A stretch of DNA of 31,756 nucleotides from DASQDT01 sp036380435 (GTDB lineage Bacteria > Acidobacteriota > Blastocatellia > Pyrinomonadales > Pyrinomonadaceae), in NCBI GenBank assembly GCA_036380435.1, contig DASVES010000448.1:1-31756 (forward strand), given 5' to 3'. The notes below the pieces were generated by a model. It was not told the DNA's origin. It worked only from the letters and a program-made list of their open reading frames with translations, and did not search any database. Shown here in pieces: positions 22,569-31,047 of the stretch; position 1 is the first letter of the stretch; each line of letters begins with the position of its first letter. The position numbers and the translations under genes were made by a program.

Positions 22569-25500
22569 ATGCCGAACGCAGACATCAGCCGTTACCTGAA
22601 TCAGCCGGGCAAGCACTACAAGGGCGCCCGCCTGCAACAGGGGCGCGCGCTGCTCGACTCGGACTTCAATGAAGGGGCCGAGGCGCGCAGCGACGATCTG
22701 CGCGCGTCGCTCACGGACATCATCGGCGCGGCGGCGAGTCGCGACGACGGCTTCATGCCGGCCCTGAAGGTCGGCGACGTGGTCAACTCGAAGCTCGTGC
22801 GCTTCGGCGTGACGACGCAGGCATACGTGCTCGACTACCCTTTAAAGCCCGGCTCGATGTACGCCGGCGGCGCGCTCTGGGAACAGTCCGAGGCGGAGCC
22901 GGTCGTCTTCCAGCGCGAGTTTTTGCAGATGGGCGCGGGCGTGGCCCCGCGCGCCGCACTGGGCACACAGCGTCAGCTCTCCTACCTGCGCGGATGGGAG
23001 CAGAGCGTGACGGCGGTCGAGGACGGCGAGCTACAGGAGCCTTCGCTGGGCGGGGCCGACGCCGCGGCGCGTGTCCGCCGCGTCCGGCGGGTGGAAGTTC
23101 GCAACGTGCAGGCGACGGAGTGCCGGGCGGCGTTCGATGAAGTGCTCGCCGACCTCGGCGACGGCGACACGGCCACCTACGATGCGGCGACCTGCGAGCT
23201 GCGCTCGAACGCGCGGCTGCGGATGACGTTTCAGGGCGCGCCCGATGTCGAATGCGGCCCGTGCCACCCCTCGCTCGAAGGCCGCTACCTCGGCGGCGAG
23301 GGCCACGCCATCCGCATCATGCTCACCGCGCCGGATCGCTTCGTGTGGGCCTTCGACAACGCGGCCCCGCTCTACCGCGTCCGGCTCGTGCTCGACGGCG
23401 GGGGCGGCGCGCGTGTCGAGATGCAGACGCCGCCGAAGGACGCCTATCACCACCCGCGGCAGAACATGGTGGTCGAGTTCCTGCCGTGGGAGGCTCTGCT
23501 GGAAAACGGCAAGCCGCAGGGCGGCAAGATTGCGGGCGAGACCGTCCGCAACGAGCGCATCGCCGCGCGCGTCGGACTCCTCGCTGAGACGGACGGCCCC
23601 TACGACGCCGCGGCGCGTACTTTCCACGTGCGGTTCGCGCCCGGCAGCGCCCCGCAGACCGGCGTCGGCAAGGGGCAGACAAACTCCAAAGCGCAGTCGC
23701 AGCCGGCCGCGAACGTGAAGACCGGAGACGGCCCCTCGAACGACGGCGTCGCGCTGCGCTGGGACGCGCAGCATCCGTTCGACGAGCAGTTGAACCCGAC
23801 CGACACCAGCCCCGACGGGCTTGTCACATACATGTACATGCGCGTCTGGCATCTGAAGTCGGACGCCGCGCTCACCATTCCAACCACATCGACCAGACCG
23901 CTCGGACAGACCGGGCTGGTGCCGGTCTTCACCGGCCGTGGTCGTCACGGTGACTTCTGGACTATCACCGTCCGGCCCGAAGCGCCCGACGAAATCCTGC
24001 CGCGCGAGATCATGCTGCCGGGTGGTCGGCCGCCGCACGGGCCGCGCGAAGTAGTCACGCAAATCAGTCTCGTGACGTGGGTCTCGCTCACCGGCTCCGT
24101 TCACAAGGTGGTCTCCATCGAAGACTGCCGGCCCACGCTGCCGGCCCTCACCGAGCGCGGCTGCTGCACATACGACGTAGGCCCCGGCGGCGACTTCGAG
24201 ACCATTCAGGCGGCCGTGAGCGCCCTGCCCGTGAGTGGCGGGCGCATCTGCGTGAGGCCGGGCGTCTACCGGGAAGAGATTCGCATCGCGGGCAAAAGCA
24301 ACGTCGTCGTGACGGGCTGCGGCGGCGCTCGCACGCGCGTCGTGTCGCCGGAGACGGCCACGGGCGATGCGCTCATCGACATCGACCTCGCGGGCGACGA
24401 GCGCGGCGTCACGCTGCGCGATCTGGCGATTGACGCGAGCGGGCAGATCGGCGTCCGCGTCGCGGGCGGGAGCCGCGTCGAACTCCGCCGGTTGGAGTTC
24501 GCGCAGGCGGCGGGCGAGGGGCAGGGCAGGGTGACGGGGCTGCGGAGCGCCATTCAGATCATCGGCACGACGGACGTGCGGATCACACGCTGCCGCATGG
24601 AGCTTGCCGGCACGTTCAGCCAGCACGCCGCCGTCTACATCGACACGCCGGGCGGCGCGCTCGTCGAAGGTTGTCACATCGAGACGCGCGCCGATCAGGC
24701 GGGCGGCGTCAGCTTCGCGTGGGGCGGCATCGAGGTGGCGGGCGCTTCGCGCGATGTCGAGATTCGCGACAACGTCATCCGCGGCGGACGCGGCCACGGC
24801 GTCACGCTCGGCGGAGTGGTCTACCGCGCGCTCGACGGCGTCCGCCTCGGCGTCGAAGGCGCGGGGCGCGGGCAGTCGAATCCGGCCCCGCCGTTCGCCG
24901 TCCGCGGAACCTTCGCCGTGGTCGAGGCCAACCCGGACGGTCGGGGCCGGAGGGAGTTTTTCCCCGAGCCGCAGGCGGCCATCGACGAGTTGATCATCGC
25001 GGGTAATCACATCGAAGCCGTCGGCGGCAGCGGCATCGCGTCTCCGGCGCTCCGGGTCGAGCACGACGCACGCCTGACCCGGCCGCCGCTGTGCTTCCGA
25101 CGCACGACGTTCGCCGTGACGAACGCCGTCATCGAAGACAACCGCATCCTCGACAACGCGCGCCAGCGCACGGCCATCGGCGGCGAGCGCGAGGCGCTGG
25201 GCGGCATCGTGCTTTCGGACGCGCGTCGGACGACGGTGCGCAATAACCTCGTCGAAGGGAACGGGGCGGGGACGGGCGCGCCCGTGTGCGGCATCTGCGT
25301 GGCGCACGGCGAGCACGTCTCTTTAGTCTCGAACCGCGTGCTGGGCAACGGGACGAGGACGCCAAACGCGCCGCCCGCCCTCACTCGCGGCCAGAGGTAT
25401 CACGGCGGCATCGTCGTCGCGGCCCCCCTGTCGGCTACCCAGACGAACTTCGTCGATGAGGCCGCGCCGCGCAACGTCTACCTTCGGCGCAACGTCGTCG

Positions 25501-26279
25501 AGCAGCCCGAAACCGTGTCCGTCTTCGTCGCCTCGCGCGGCGCTTGCCGCATCACGAACAACCACTTCCATTCGCACGTCCGCGAAGGGAGCTTGGCGGT
25601 GCCGACGGTGCTCGTCTTCTCTTCGGGGAAGCCGTGGGAGGCCGTCGATCTGCCGGAGGGCGAGCCGAACCCGGCCCGCTGGCGCCAGCCCGACGGCTCG
25701 CGCGAATACCTGAACGGCCGCGCGCAGGATTTGCCCGACGGCGACGGCGGCGCGCTCTGCTTCAGCGGCAATCAGGTCATCACGAACGGCGCGAGCGACA
25801 TGGGCAGCAGCTTCAGCGGCTTCGGCGCCCTCCTCGTCTCGTTCGATCACGTCTCCGCGGTCGGCAACCAGTTCGCCGCACGGAGCCCCGTGCGGGCGCC
25901 GCAGCGGCAGCCGCCGCACGTCATGGTCATCGGACTGACGGCGGACGCCTCCGCCAACCGCGTCGCCGAGGGAGTGGAGCAGACCAATTTCTCCCTCGCG
26001 GCGATGGGCGCGATGATGACGGCGGGCGCGGGCAACATCCTCACGCACTGCCCGGCCGTCTTCGGTTGCGAAAACCACAACGACCGTGACTACTTCGTGG
26101 CGGAAGACAACCTCTCCTGGTTCCGGCCGGCGACCGCCGGGTGCGGGCCGCTGACGGGGCCGTTGTTCGAAATCCTGAGAATCCTGTGCAACGCCCTCTT
26201 CGGACGCGCCCGCGGCGTCAACCGTAATCCCAACATCGTTCGCGACGTGCAGCTAATTCGCGCATTGGAGCGCAGCTAG
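22569..26279 (+). CDS. DUF6519-like giant with beta-helix C-terminus (paralogue A)
   Basis: A 1236-residue protein. The N-terminus (ADISRYLNQPGKHYKGARLQ, then QGRALLDSDFNEGAEARSDD) is the DUF6519 signature as I recall it. A CxxC motif (C229, C232) and AIRIMLTAPDRFVWAFDNAAP follow. From about residue 531 (GCCTYDVGPGG) the chain becomes a right-handed beta-helix / pectin-lyase-like fold with many short turns (VVVTGCG, VRITRCRMEL, VEIRDNVIRGG, VIEDNRILDN). It may be a host-contact or decoration protein attached to the baseplate, by analogy with other eCIS loci; the enzyme residues of pectate lyases are not evident. AAGGAG precedes the ATG at proper spacing. It is clearly paralogous to the next gene. 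Confidence 0.85.
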   Translation: MPNADISRYLNQPGKHYKGARLQQGRALLDSDFNEGAEARSDDLRASLTDIIGAAASRDDGFMPALKVGDVVNSKLVRFGVTTQAYVLDYPLKPGSMYAGGALWEQSEAEPVVFQREFLQMGAGVAPRAALGTQRQLSYLRGWEQSVTAVEDGELQEPSLGGADAAARVRRVRRVEVRNVQATECRAAFDEVLADLGDGDTATYDAATCELRSNARLRMTFQGAPDVECGPCHPSLEGRYLGGEGHAIRIMLTAPDRFVWAFDNAAPLYRVRLVLDGGGGARVEMQTPPKDAYHHPRQNMVVEFLPWEALLENGKPQGGKIAGETVRNERIAARVGLLAETDGPYDAAARTFHVRFAPGSAPQTGVGKGQTNSKAQSQPAANVKTGDGPSNDGVALRWDAQHPFDEQLNPTDTSPDGLVTYMYMRVWHLKSDAALTIPTTSTRPLGQTGLVPVFTGRGRHGDFWTITVRPEAPDEILPREIMLPGGRPPHGPREVVTQISLVTWVSLTGSVHKVVSIEDCRPTLPALTERGCCTYDVGPGGDFETIQAAVSALPVSGGRICVRPGVYREEIRIAGKSNVVVTGCGGARTRVVSPETATGDALIDIDLAGDERGVTLRDLAIDASGQIGVRVAGGSRVELRRLEFAQAAGEGQGRVTGLRSAIQIIGTTDVRITRCRMELAGTFSQHAAVYIDTPGGALVEGCHIETRADQAGGVSFAWGGIEVAGASRDVEIRDNVIRGGRGHGVTLGGVVYRALDGVRLGVEGAGRGQSNPAPPFAVRGTFAVVEANPDGRGRREFFPEPQAAIDELIIAGNHIEAVGGSGIASPALRVEHDARLTRPPLCFRRTTFAVTNAVIEDNRILDNARQRTAIGGEREALGGIVLSDARRTTVRNNLVEGNGAGTGAPVCGICVAHGEHVSLVSNRVLGNGTRTPNAPPALTRGQRYHGGIVVAAPLSATQTNFVDEAAPRNVYLRRNVVEQPETVSVFVASRGACRITNNHFHSHVREGSLAVPTVLVFSSGKPWEAVDLPEGEPNPARWRQPDGSREYLNGRAQDLPDGDGGALCFSGNQVITNGASDMGSSFSGFGALLVSFDHVSAVGNQFAARSPVRAPQRQPPHVMVIGLTADASANRVAEGVEQTNFSLAAMGAMMTAGAGNILTHCPAVFGCENHNDRDYFVAEDNLSWFRPATAGCGPLTGPLFEILRILCNALFGRARGVNRNPNIVRDVQLIRALERS

Positions 26280-26295
26280 TTCGCGGTGTAGAGCT

Positions 26296-29200
26296 ATGAC
26301 GACAAACGCCGACATCACCCGCCTCCTCATCCAGCCGAGAAAGCACTACGTCGGCGCGCGCATGCAACAGGGCCGCGTCGTGCTCGACTCGGACTTCAAC
26401 GAAGAGGCCGCGCTCGGCGACGAAGAACGCCGGCGCGCCCTGCTCGACATCGTCGGCCCGACGGGCAGCCCCGACGACGGCTTCGCGGCCGAGCTGGAGA
26501 TCGGCGATCAGGTCACGATTCAACCCGTCTCCTTTGGCGGCGCGCCCGCCGTCAACACGCTCAACTATCGTCTCCGCCCCGGCGTGATGTATCTCGCGGG
26601 CCTGCGCTTCGAGCACGAAGAACGCACCATCAACAACGTGGCCGGCGGCGACCCCATCGTCTTCCAGCGCGACTTCCTCCAGATGCGCGACGCCGACGCG
26701 CCGCAGACGGCGGAGGTCGCGCACGCGCAGCTCACCTACCTGCACGCGTGGCAGCAGTGGGTAAGCGCGACCGAGGATGAGGAGATACGCGAGCGCGCGC
26801 TCGGCCGTCTCGACACCTCCGTGCGTGTGCGGCAGATGGCGCGGGTGGAAGTGCGCGAGGCGGCGAACACGGTGGACTGCGCGGGCGCATGGGCCGAGGT
26901 GCGCCAGCAGATCGAGGCCGAAGCCGGGGGCGCTTTCGACGCCTCGGGCCACGAGCTTTTGTCGCCGGCCCGCCTGCGCGTGACGTTCGTGCCGGGCGAG
27001 GCGCTCGACACCTGCGCGCCGTGTGCGCCGGACGACGTGGGCCGCTATCTCGGGGCCGACAATCAGGCGATTCGCATCATGCTCGCGGCCGCCGACCGTT
27101 ACGTCTGGGGCTTCGACAACGCCTCGCCGCTCTACCGGGTCGAACTCGGCGAGACCGAGGACGGGCTTGTTCCCGTGCGGATGATTACCGAGCCGCGCGA
27201 CGAGGCGCGCTGGCCGCTCGTCAACACGGTGGTCGAGTTCCTGCCGTGGTCGGCCCTGCTCGACAACGGCGAAAAGGTCGCCGCCGAAACCGGCGTCTTC
27301 CTCCGCGTCGCGGAAGGCTTCGACCCCGACGTGACCTCGTTCCGCATCGACGCGGCCGACCTCCCGCAACTCGACGACCTCGTCCGCGACTGGGACGCCG
27401 CGCACCCGGACCTTTCGTTGCTGCCCAACGACGCCGACCCCGACGGCCGCTATCTCTACATGCGCGTCTGGCATCGTCTCGACGCCGAGACCGACGACGT
27501 GCTGCTCGACACGGCGGCCGCGCCCGGCAACCACACACTGCTCCGCCGGCAAGGTCTGCTCCCGGAGTTTACCGGGGGCGGGCGCGTGGGCGACTACTGG
27601 GTCGTCAGCGTCCGGCCGAACACCCCGCAACAGATTACGCCGTGGAACCTGACGCAGGGCGGCGGCGCTCCGCCGCACGGGCCGCGCCACCTCTACACGC
27701 CGCTCACGCTCATCAACTTCCGGCCGCCGGGGGCGGGCGAGCTGGAGAACACGGAGGTCGTCGAATCCGTCCACGACTGCCGGAGAATCTTCCGGCCGCT
27801 CGTTGACCGGATGGGCTGCTGCACGCACACGGTCGGCGACGGCGTCGATTCGCAGGGCGACTACCTCTCGATTCAGACCGCCATCGACGGCCTGCCCCCG
27901 GAGGGCGGCAAAGTCTGCCTGCTGCCGGGGACGTATACCGAGGCGGTGCGAATCGAGCGCGGCGACGTGATCGTCGAAGGCTGCGGCCGGCAGACGCGCT
28001 GGCGCACTCCCGCGGGCGATCAGAACCCGGCCTTGATTCACGTTCTCGGGCCGCGCGTCACCTTGCGCGAGCTCGCTTTAGAAACCTTCGGGCAAATCGG
28101 CGTGCTGGCCGGGCCGGAGGATTTGAACTCCGACGTGTTCGCGAACGACCTCGTGTTGGAACGTCTCGACATCGTCGCCGACGAACGCGCCGGCGTCGGC
28201 GGTCAGGCGCGCTGCGCCATCGACGTGCGCCGCGGGCGGCGTGTGCTCGTGCGCGAGTGCGAAGTGACGATGGAAGGCTCCGTGAGCGACGAGGCGGGCG
28301 TCTTCGTGCGGGGCGAGGACATACGCGTCGAGGGCTGCCGCATCGAGACGGCGCGCGGGGACGACGGTTTGCCGACCTGCTGGGGCGGCCTACAAGTCGG
28401 CGGCGCGACGCGCCGCGTGCAAATCCTCCGCAACCGTATCCGTGAAGGACTCGGCCACGGCATCACGCTCGGCAGTCTGGAATGGGTGGCCGAAGAGACG
28501 GCGCCGACGGGGGGGAGAGGGGAGGTGGATGATGAAGCGACGCGGGTGAGGAGGGTGGCCAGCTTCGGCGCGGGCACGGGCTTGCAGAACACCTTCGACC
28601 CCTGCGCGCCGCAGCAGGATTCGGTGCAGCCGGTGGAGGTCGATCAAGTGCGTTTCGACCCCGAGACGGCCGGCGACCTCGAAGACATTCACATCGCCGA
28701 CAACCGCATCGAGGCGATGCAGGGCAACGGCATCTCGGTGCTCACGACCCTTCGCCTCGCCGACGACGGCGAGCAGGATTTGATTACGGTTGACCGCCTC
28801 ACCATCGAGCGCAATCGCATCTCGGGCTGCGTGGTGCAGTCGCGCACGCTCGCCTCGAACTCGCCCGTGCAGAAGACGAAGAAGCTCTCGCCGGGCGAGG
28901 AAGAAGTTTTCGGACAGTTCCTCGTCTCCAACATCCCGCCGGCCGGGATCGCCTTAGTCGATGGCGAGCACATCGTCATTCGCTCGAACGAGATTCGCGA
29001 CAACGGCACGACCGACCCGAACCCCGTCGCCGGCGTCTGCATCATCTTCGGCAACGACATTTTGATTGAGGAGAATCGCATCCAGAACAACGGGCTGCGG
29101 CGGCCGGCGTCCATCCCTTCCATCTCCAGCATGCGCGCCGGCATCGCCGTCTCGCTGGCGGGCGTGGCGTCGAACACGGAGACGCAGAATCAGTCGGACA

Positions 29201-30153
29201 CACTGGGCAGTTCGCTACGCATCATCGGCAACATCGTCGAACACCCGAACGGCCCGGCGCTCGCCGCGCGCGCCACCGGCCCCGTCGTCATCGAGGACAA
29301 CTACCTGCTCTCGCTCGGCAACAACGCCACGGCGCAGCAGGCGAGCACGGCGCACGCGGTGGCGGTGGTCAACGCCGGGATGCCGTGGGAGTCGATTGAC
29401 CTGCCCGCGGGCGAGCCGTCGCCCAACCGCTGGGTCTTCCCGCCGGGCACGCCTGAGTATTTAGCACGCAAGCCCGGCGACGAAGGCGGTGACGGCGGCG
29501 TCGGCGCGCCCGGCGAAGGCGGCGGCATCATCGGGCAGGGCGGCCCCGTCCTGTTCAGCAACAACCACGTCACGCTACGCTGGGTGGAGGCGAGCAACGC
29601 CGCCGCCGGTCTCGCCTCCGGCTTCTCGGTGGGCATCTGTAGCCTCGACGACGTGAACATGCACGGCAACCAGTTCGCCCTCAACGTCGAAGACCCCGGA
29701 CTCAAAAAGAAGGACGGCACGACCTTCAATCGCCAGCCGCGAATTTCCGCTCACGTCGTCGCGGTCGGGGCGACGGCCAACGCCTCGCACAACCGCGTCG
29801 CCGAGGGCGTGAACGACGCGCTGATCTCGCTGCAAGTCCTCGGCGGCTTCCTCGTCAACGCGAGCTACAACATCACGACGCACATGAGTTTTGCGGCGAC
29901 CTGCCACGGCATACGCGGGGAGGAGGGTGGGCCGGCGAACGGCAAAGACGAGTACCGCGTCTACCGCGGCAACCTCGTCTGGCTGCGACCGGCATTAGAT
30001 GAGAGCCGCGAAGACATGGTCTCGCTCGAAACGGTCATGCGGGTCTCCCAACAGTTGTTCGTCACGCTGTGCGACACCGTCCTCGGGCTTGGGCCTGACG
30101 ACGACAGTACGCGTTTCATAGCCATCCTCGGAATCTTCGCGGCGCGGGGGTAG
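26296..30153 (+). CDS. DUF6519-like giant with beta-helix C-terminus (paralogue B)
   Basis: A 1285-residue paralogue of the previous gene product. It keeps the same order of motifs: ADITRLLIQPRKHYVGARMQ, LDSDFNEEAA, CxxC (C240, C243), AIRIMLAAADRYVWGFDNAS, VVEFLPWSALLDNG, YMRVWH and GGGAPPHGPRH. The beta-helix starts near residue 507 (GCCTHTVGDG), with turns such as VIVEGCG, VLVRECEVTMEG, VQILRNRIREG and IVIRSNEIRDN. A Gly-rich insert (GGDGGVGAPGEGGGIIGQGG) occurs near residues 1060-1085. Only a weak GAG precedes the ATG, 16 bp after the upstream stop, so it may rely on coupling. The role is unknown; side-by-side paralogues suggest two receptor or surface specificities, which is inference. 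Confidence 0.85.
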   Translation: MTTNADITRLLIQPRKHYVGARMQQGRVVLDSDFNEEAALGDEERRRALLDIVGPTGSPDDGFAAELEIGDQVTIQPVSFGGAPAVNTLNYRLRPGVMYLAGLRFEHEERTINNVAGGDPIVFQRDFLQMRDADAPQTAEVAHAQLTYLHAWQQWVSATEDEEIRERALGRLDTSVRVRQMARVEVREAANTVDCAGAWAEVRQQIEAEAGGAFDASGHELLSPARLRVTFVPGEALDTCAPCAPDDVGRYLGADNQAIRIMLAAADRYVWGFDNASPLYRVELGETEDGLVPVRMITEPRDEARWPLVNTVVEFLPWSALLDNGEKVAAETGVFLRVAEGFDPDVTSFRIDAADLPQLDDLVRDWDAAHPDLSLLPNDADPDGRYLYMRVWHRLDAETDDVLLDTAAAPGNHTLLRRQGLLPEFTGGGRVGDYWVVSVRPNTPQQITPWNLTQGGGAPPHGPRHLYTPLTLINFRPPGAGELENTEVVESVHDCRRIFRPLVDRMGCCTHTVGDGVDSQGDYLSIQTAIDGLPPEGGKVCLLPGTYTEAVRIERGDVIVEGCGRQTRWRTPAGDQNPALIHVLGPRVTLRELALETFGQIGVLAGPEDLNSDVFANDLVLERLDIVADERAGVGGQARCAIDVRRGRRVLVRECEVTMEGSVSDEAGVFVRGEDIRVEGCRIETARGDDGLPTCWGGLQVGGATRRVQILRNRIREGLGHGITLGSLEWVAEETAPTGGRGEVDDEATRVRRVASFGAGTGLQNTFDPCAPQQDSVQPVEVDQVRFDPETAGDLEDIHIADNRIEAMQGNGISVLTTLRLADDGEQDLITVDRLTIERNRISGCVVQSRTLASNSPVQKTKKLSPGEEEVFGQFLVSNIPPAGIALVDGEHIVIRSNEIRDNGTTDPNPVAGVCIIFGNDILIEENRIQNNGLRRPASIPSISSMRAGIAVSLAGVASNTETQNQSDTLGSSLRIIGNIVEHPNGPALAARATGPVVIEDNYLLSLGNNATAQQASTAHAVAVVNAGMPWESIDLPAGEPSPNRWVFPPGTPEYLARKPGDEGGDGGVGAPGEGGGIIGQGGPVLFSNNHVTLRWVEASNAAAGLASGFSVGICSLDDVNMHGNQFALNVEDPGLKKKDGTTFNRQPRISAHVVAVGATANASHNRVAEGVNDALISLQVLGGFLVNASYNITTHMSFAATCHGIRGEEGGPANGKDEYRVYRGNLVWLRPALDESREDMVSLETVMRVSQQLFVTLCDTVLGLGPDDDSTRFIAILGIFAARG

Positions 30154-30160
30154 CCGTGAA

Positions 30161-30421
30161 ATGGAGGGAGCACTGAGAGTGAGCGAGGACGTTTTGAGTG
30201 TGAGCGAAGACGCCCCGCGAGTGAACCGGGCGGCGGTCGTCGCCGGCGTGGCGCGCGACCTCGACGCGCACCTGCGTTCGCTGCGGCGAAAACTGGAACG
30301 GGCCGCCCTGCGCGGCGAGCCGGTCGAACGCTTGCAGGCCCGCATCCGGCGCGAAGAGGAACAACTCCGCCGGCTGCGCGCCTACGAACAGGGCCAGCTA
30401 GACACGAGGAGGCCGGAATGA
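30161..30421 (+). CDS. Small coiled-coil protein, unknown function
   Basis: An 86-residue protein if read from the ATG at 30161. The GTG at 30179 gives a better-spaced site (GGAGGGAG at 30163-30170) and 80 residues; a further in-frame GTG lies at 30200. From residue 24 the chain is a charged helix with heptad-like Leu (VARDLDAHLRSLRRKLERAA, then LRGEPVERLQARIRREEEQL), so a coiled coil is likely. No other motif is visible. It overlaps the next gene (ATGA at 30418-30421), so the pair is probably co-translated. It could be a chaperone or adaptor for the GNAT protein or the cargo, by position only. Confidence 0.65.
   Translation: MEGALRVSEDVLSVSEDAPRVNRAAVVAGVARDLDAHLRSLRRKLERAALRGEPVERLQARIRREEEQLRRLRAYEQGQLDTRRPE
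30179..30212 (+). repeat. 13-bp direct repeat with GTG starts
   Basis: Near-identical 13-bp units, GTGAGCGAGGACG (30179-30191) and GTGAGCGAAGACG (30200-30212), lie 21 bp apart and in frame, so they encode VSED twice. Each begins with a possible GTG start of the small coiled-coil gene. They resemble, in general form, the repeated start at 18728, but the spacing differs and they could be a simple duplication. Confidence 0.75.
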
Positions 30422-31035
30422 ACCGAGGGGCCGCCATCCCGAACAAAAGAATCATCACCTCGACGGAAAAGCGGCAGGACACTCCGGCCGCACGGCCGCC
30501 GACAGCGCACGCTCTCCGGCGTTCGGCCGCGAGGGTCGCGACTACCGCAACTGCGGCAAGCGCCGCCGAGCCGGGCGGCGAGACGAGCGGCGCGGACACG
30601 GGCTTGTCGGCGCGCGTGGCGACGGCCGCCGATTTGCCGTGGCTCCAGACGTGGGCGGCCCAGCTCGGACTGCCGGCCCCGAGGTCGCGCCGGGTGCGCT
30701 CTTTCGTCTTGCTCAAGGACGGGCAGCGCGTCGGCTACATGGCGGCGCGCGACGAGATGGCCGACGCCGGGCGCGCGCGCGAGTCGATGCTCTGGATCGT
30801 CTCGGCGTTTCTCATCCCGACGCTGCGCGGGCAGGGCATGATTCTGAAGTTCGGTGAAATCCTCTCGCGCGTGCATTACCGCAAAGGTAAGGTCGGGTGC
30901 CGGGTCGCCGCCGACAACACGCCGATGATGAGGCTCATGGCGCGCGGCGGCTGGAAGAAGCTCCACTCGACGCGGCGGTTCACCGACTTCATGTTGGAAC
31001 TCGACGCCCCTTTCCGGGCGTCGCGCAAAGGCTAG
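30418..31035 (+). CDS. GNAT-family acetyltransferase in eCIS operon
   Basis: A 205-residue protein. The first 65 residues are low complexity and basic (RRSAARVATTATAASAAEPG). The remainder is a GNAT fold: ARVATAADLPWLQTWAAQLG, then FVLLKDGQRVGYMAAR, and SMLWIVSAFLIPTLRGQGMI with the acetyl-CoA loop (R137-G-Q-G140), then KVGCRVAADNTPMMRLMARG and GWKKLHSTRRFTDFMLEL. The usual Gly/Ala at the end of the R-x-x-G-x-G/A loop is Ile142, a mild deviation. GNAT enzymes transfer acetyl from acetyl-CoA to amines, here of unknown substrate. The ATG overlaps the previous stop (ATGA). It lies directly before the DUF4157 protein gene, so it may modify cargo, or be cargo itself. Confidence 0.82.
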   Translation: MNRGAAIPNKRIITSTEKRQDTPAARPPTAHALRRSAARVATTATAASAAEPGGETSGADTGLSARVATAADLPWLQTWAAQLGLPAPRSRRVRSFVLLKDGQRVGYMAARDEMADAGRARESMLWIVSAFLIPTLRGQGMILKFGEILSRVHYRKGKVGCRVAADNTPMMRLMARGGWKKLHSTRRFTDFMLELDAPFRASRKG

Positions 31036-31047
31036 CGAGGTAGAGCG

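Noticed and set aside
23031..25316. Long open frame (761 codons) on the minus strand
   Set aside because: It is antisense to the first DUF6519-like gene, low complexity in Ala/Arg/Asp, and has no recognisable motif.
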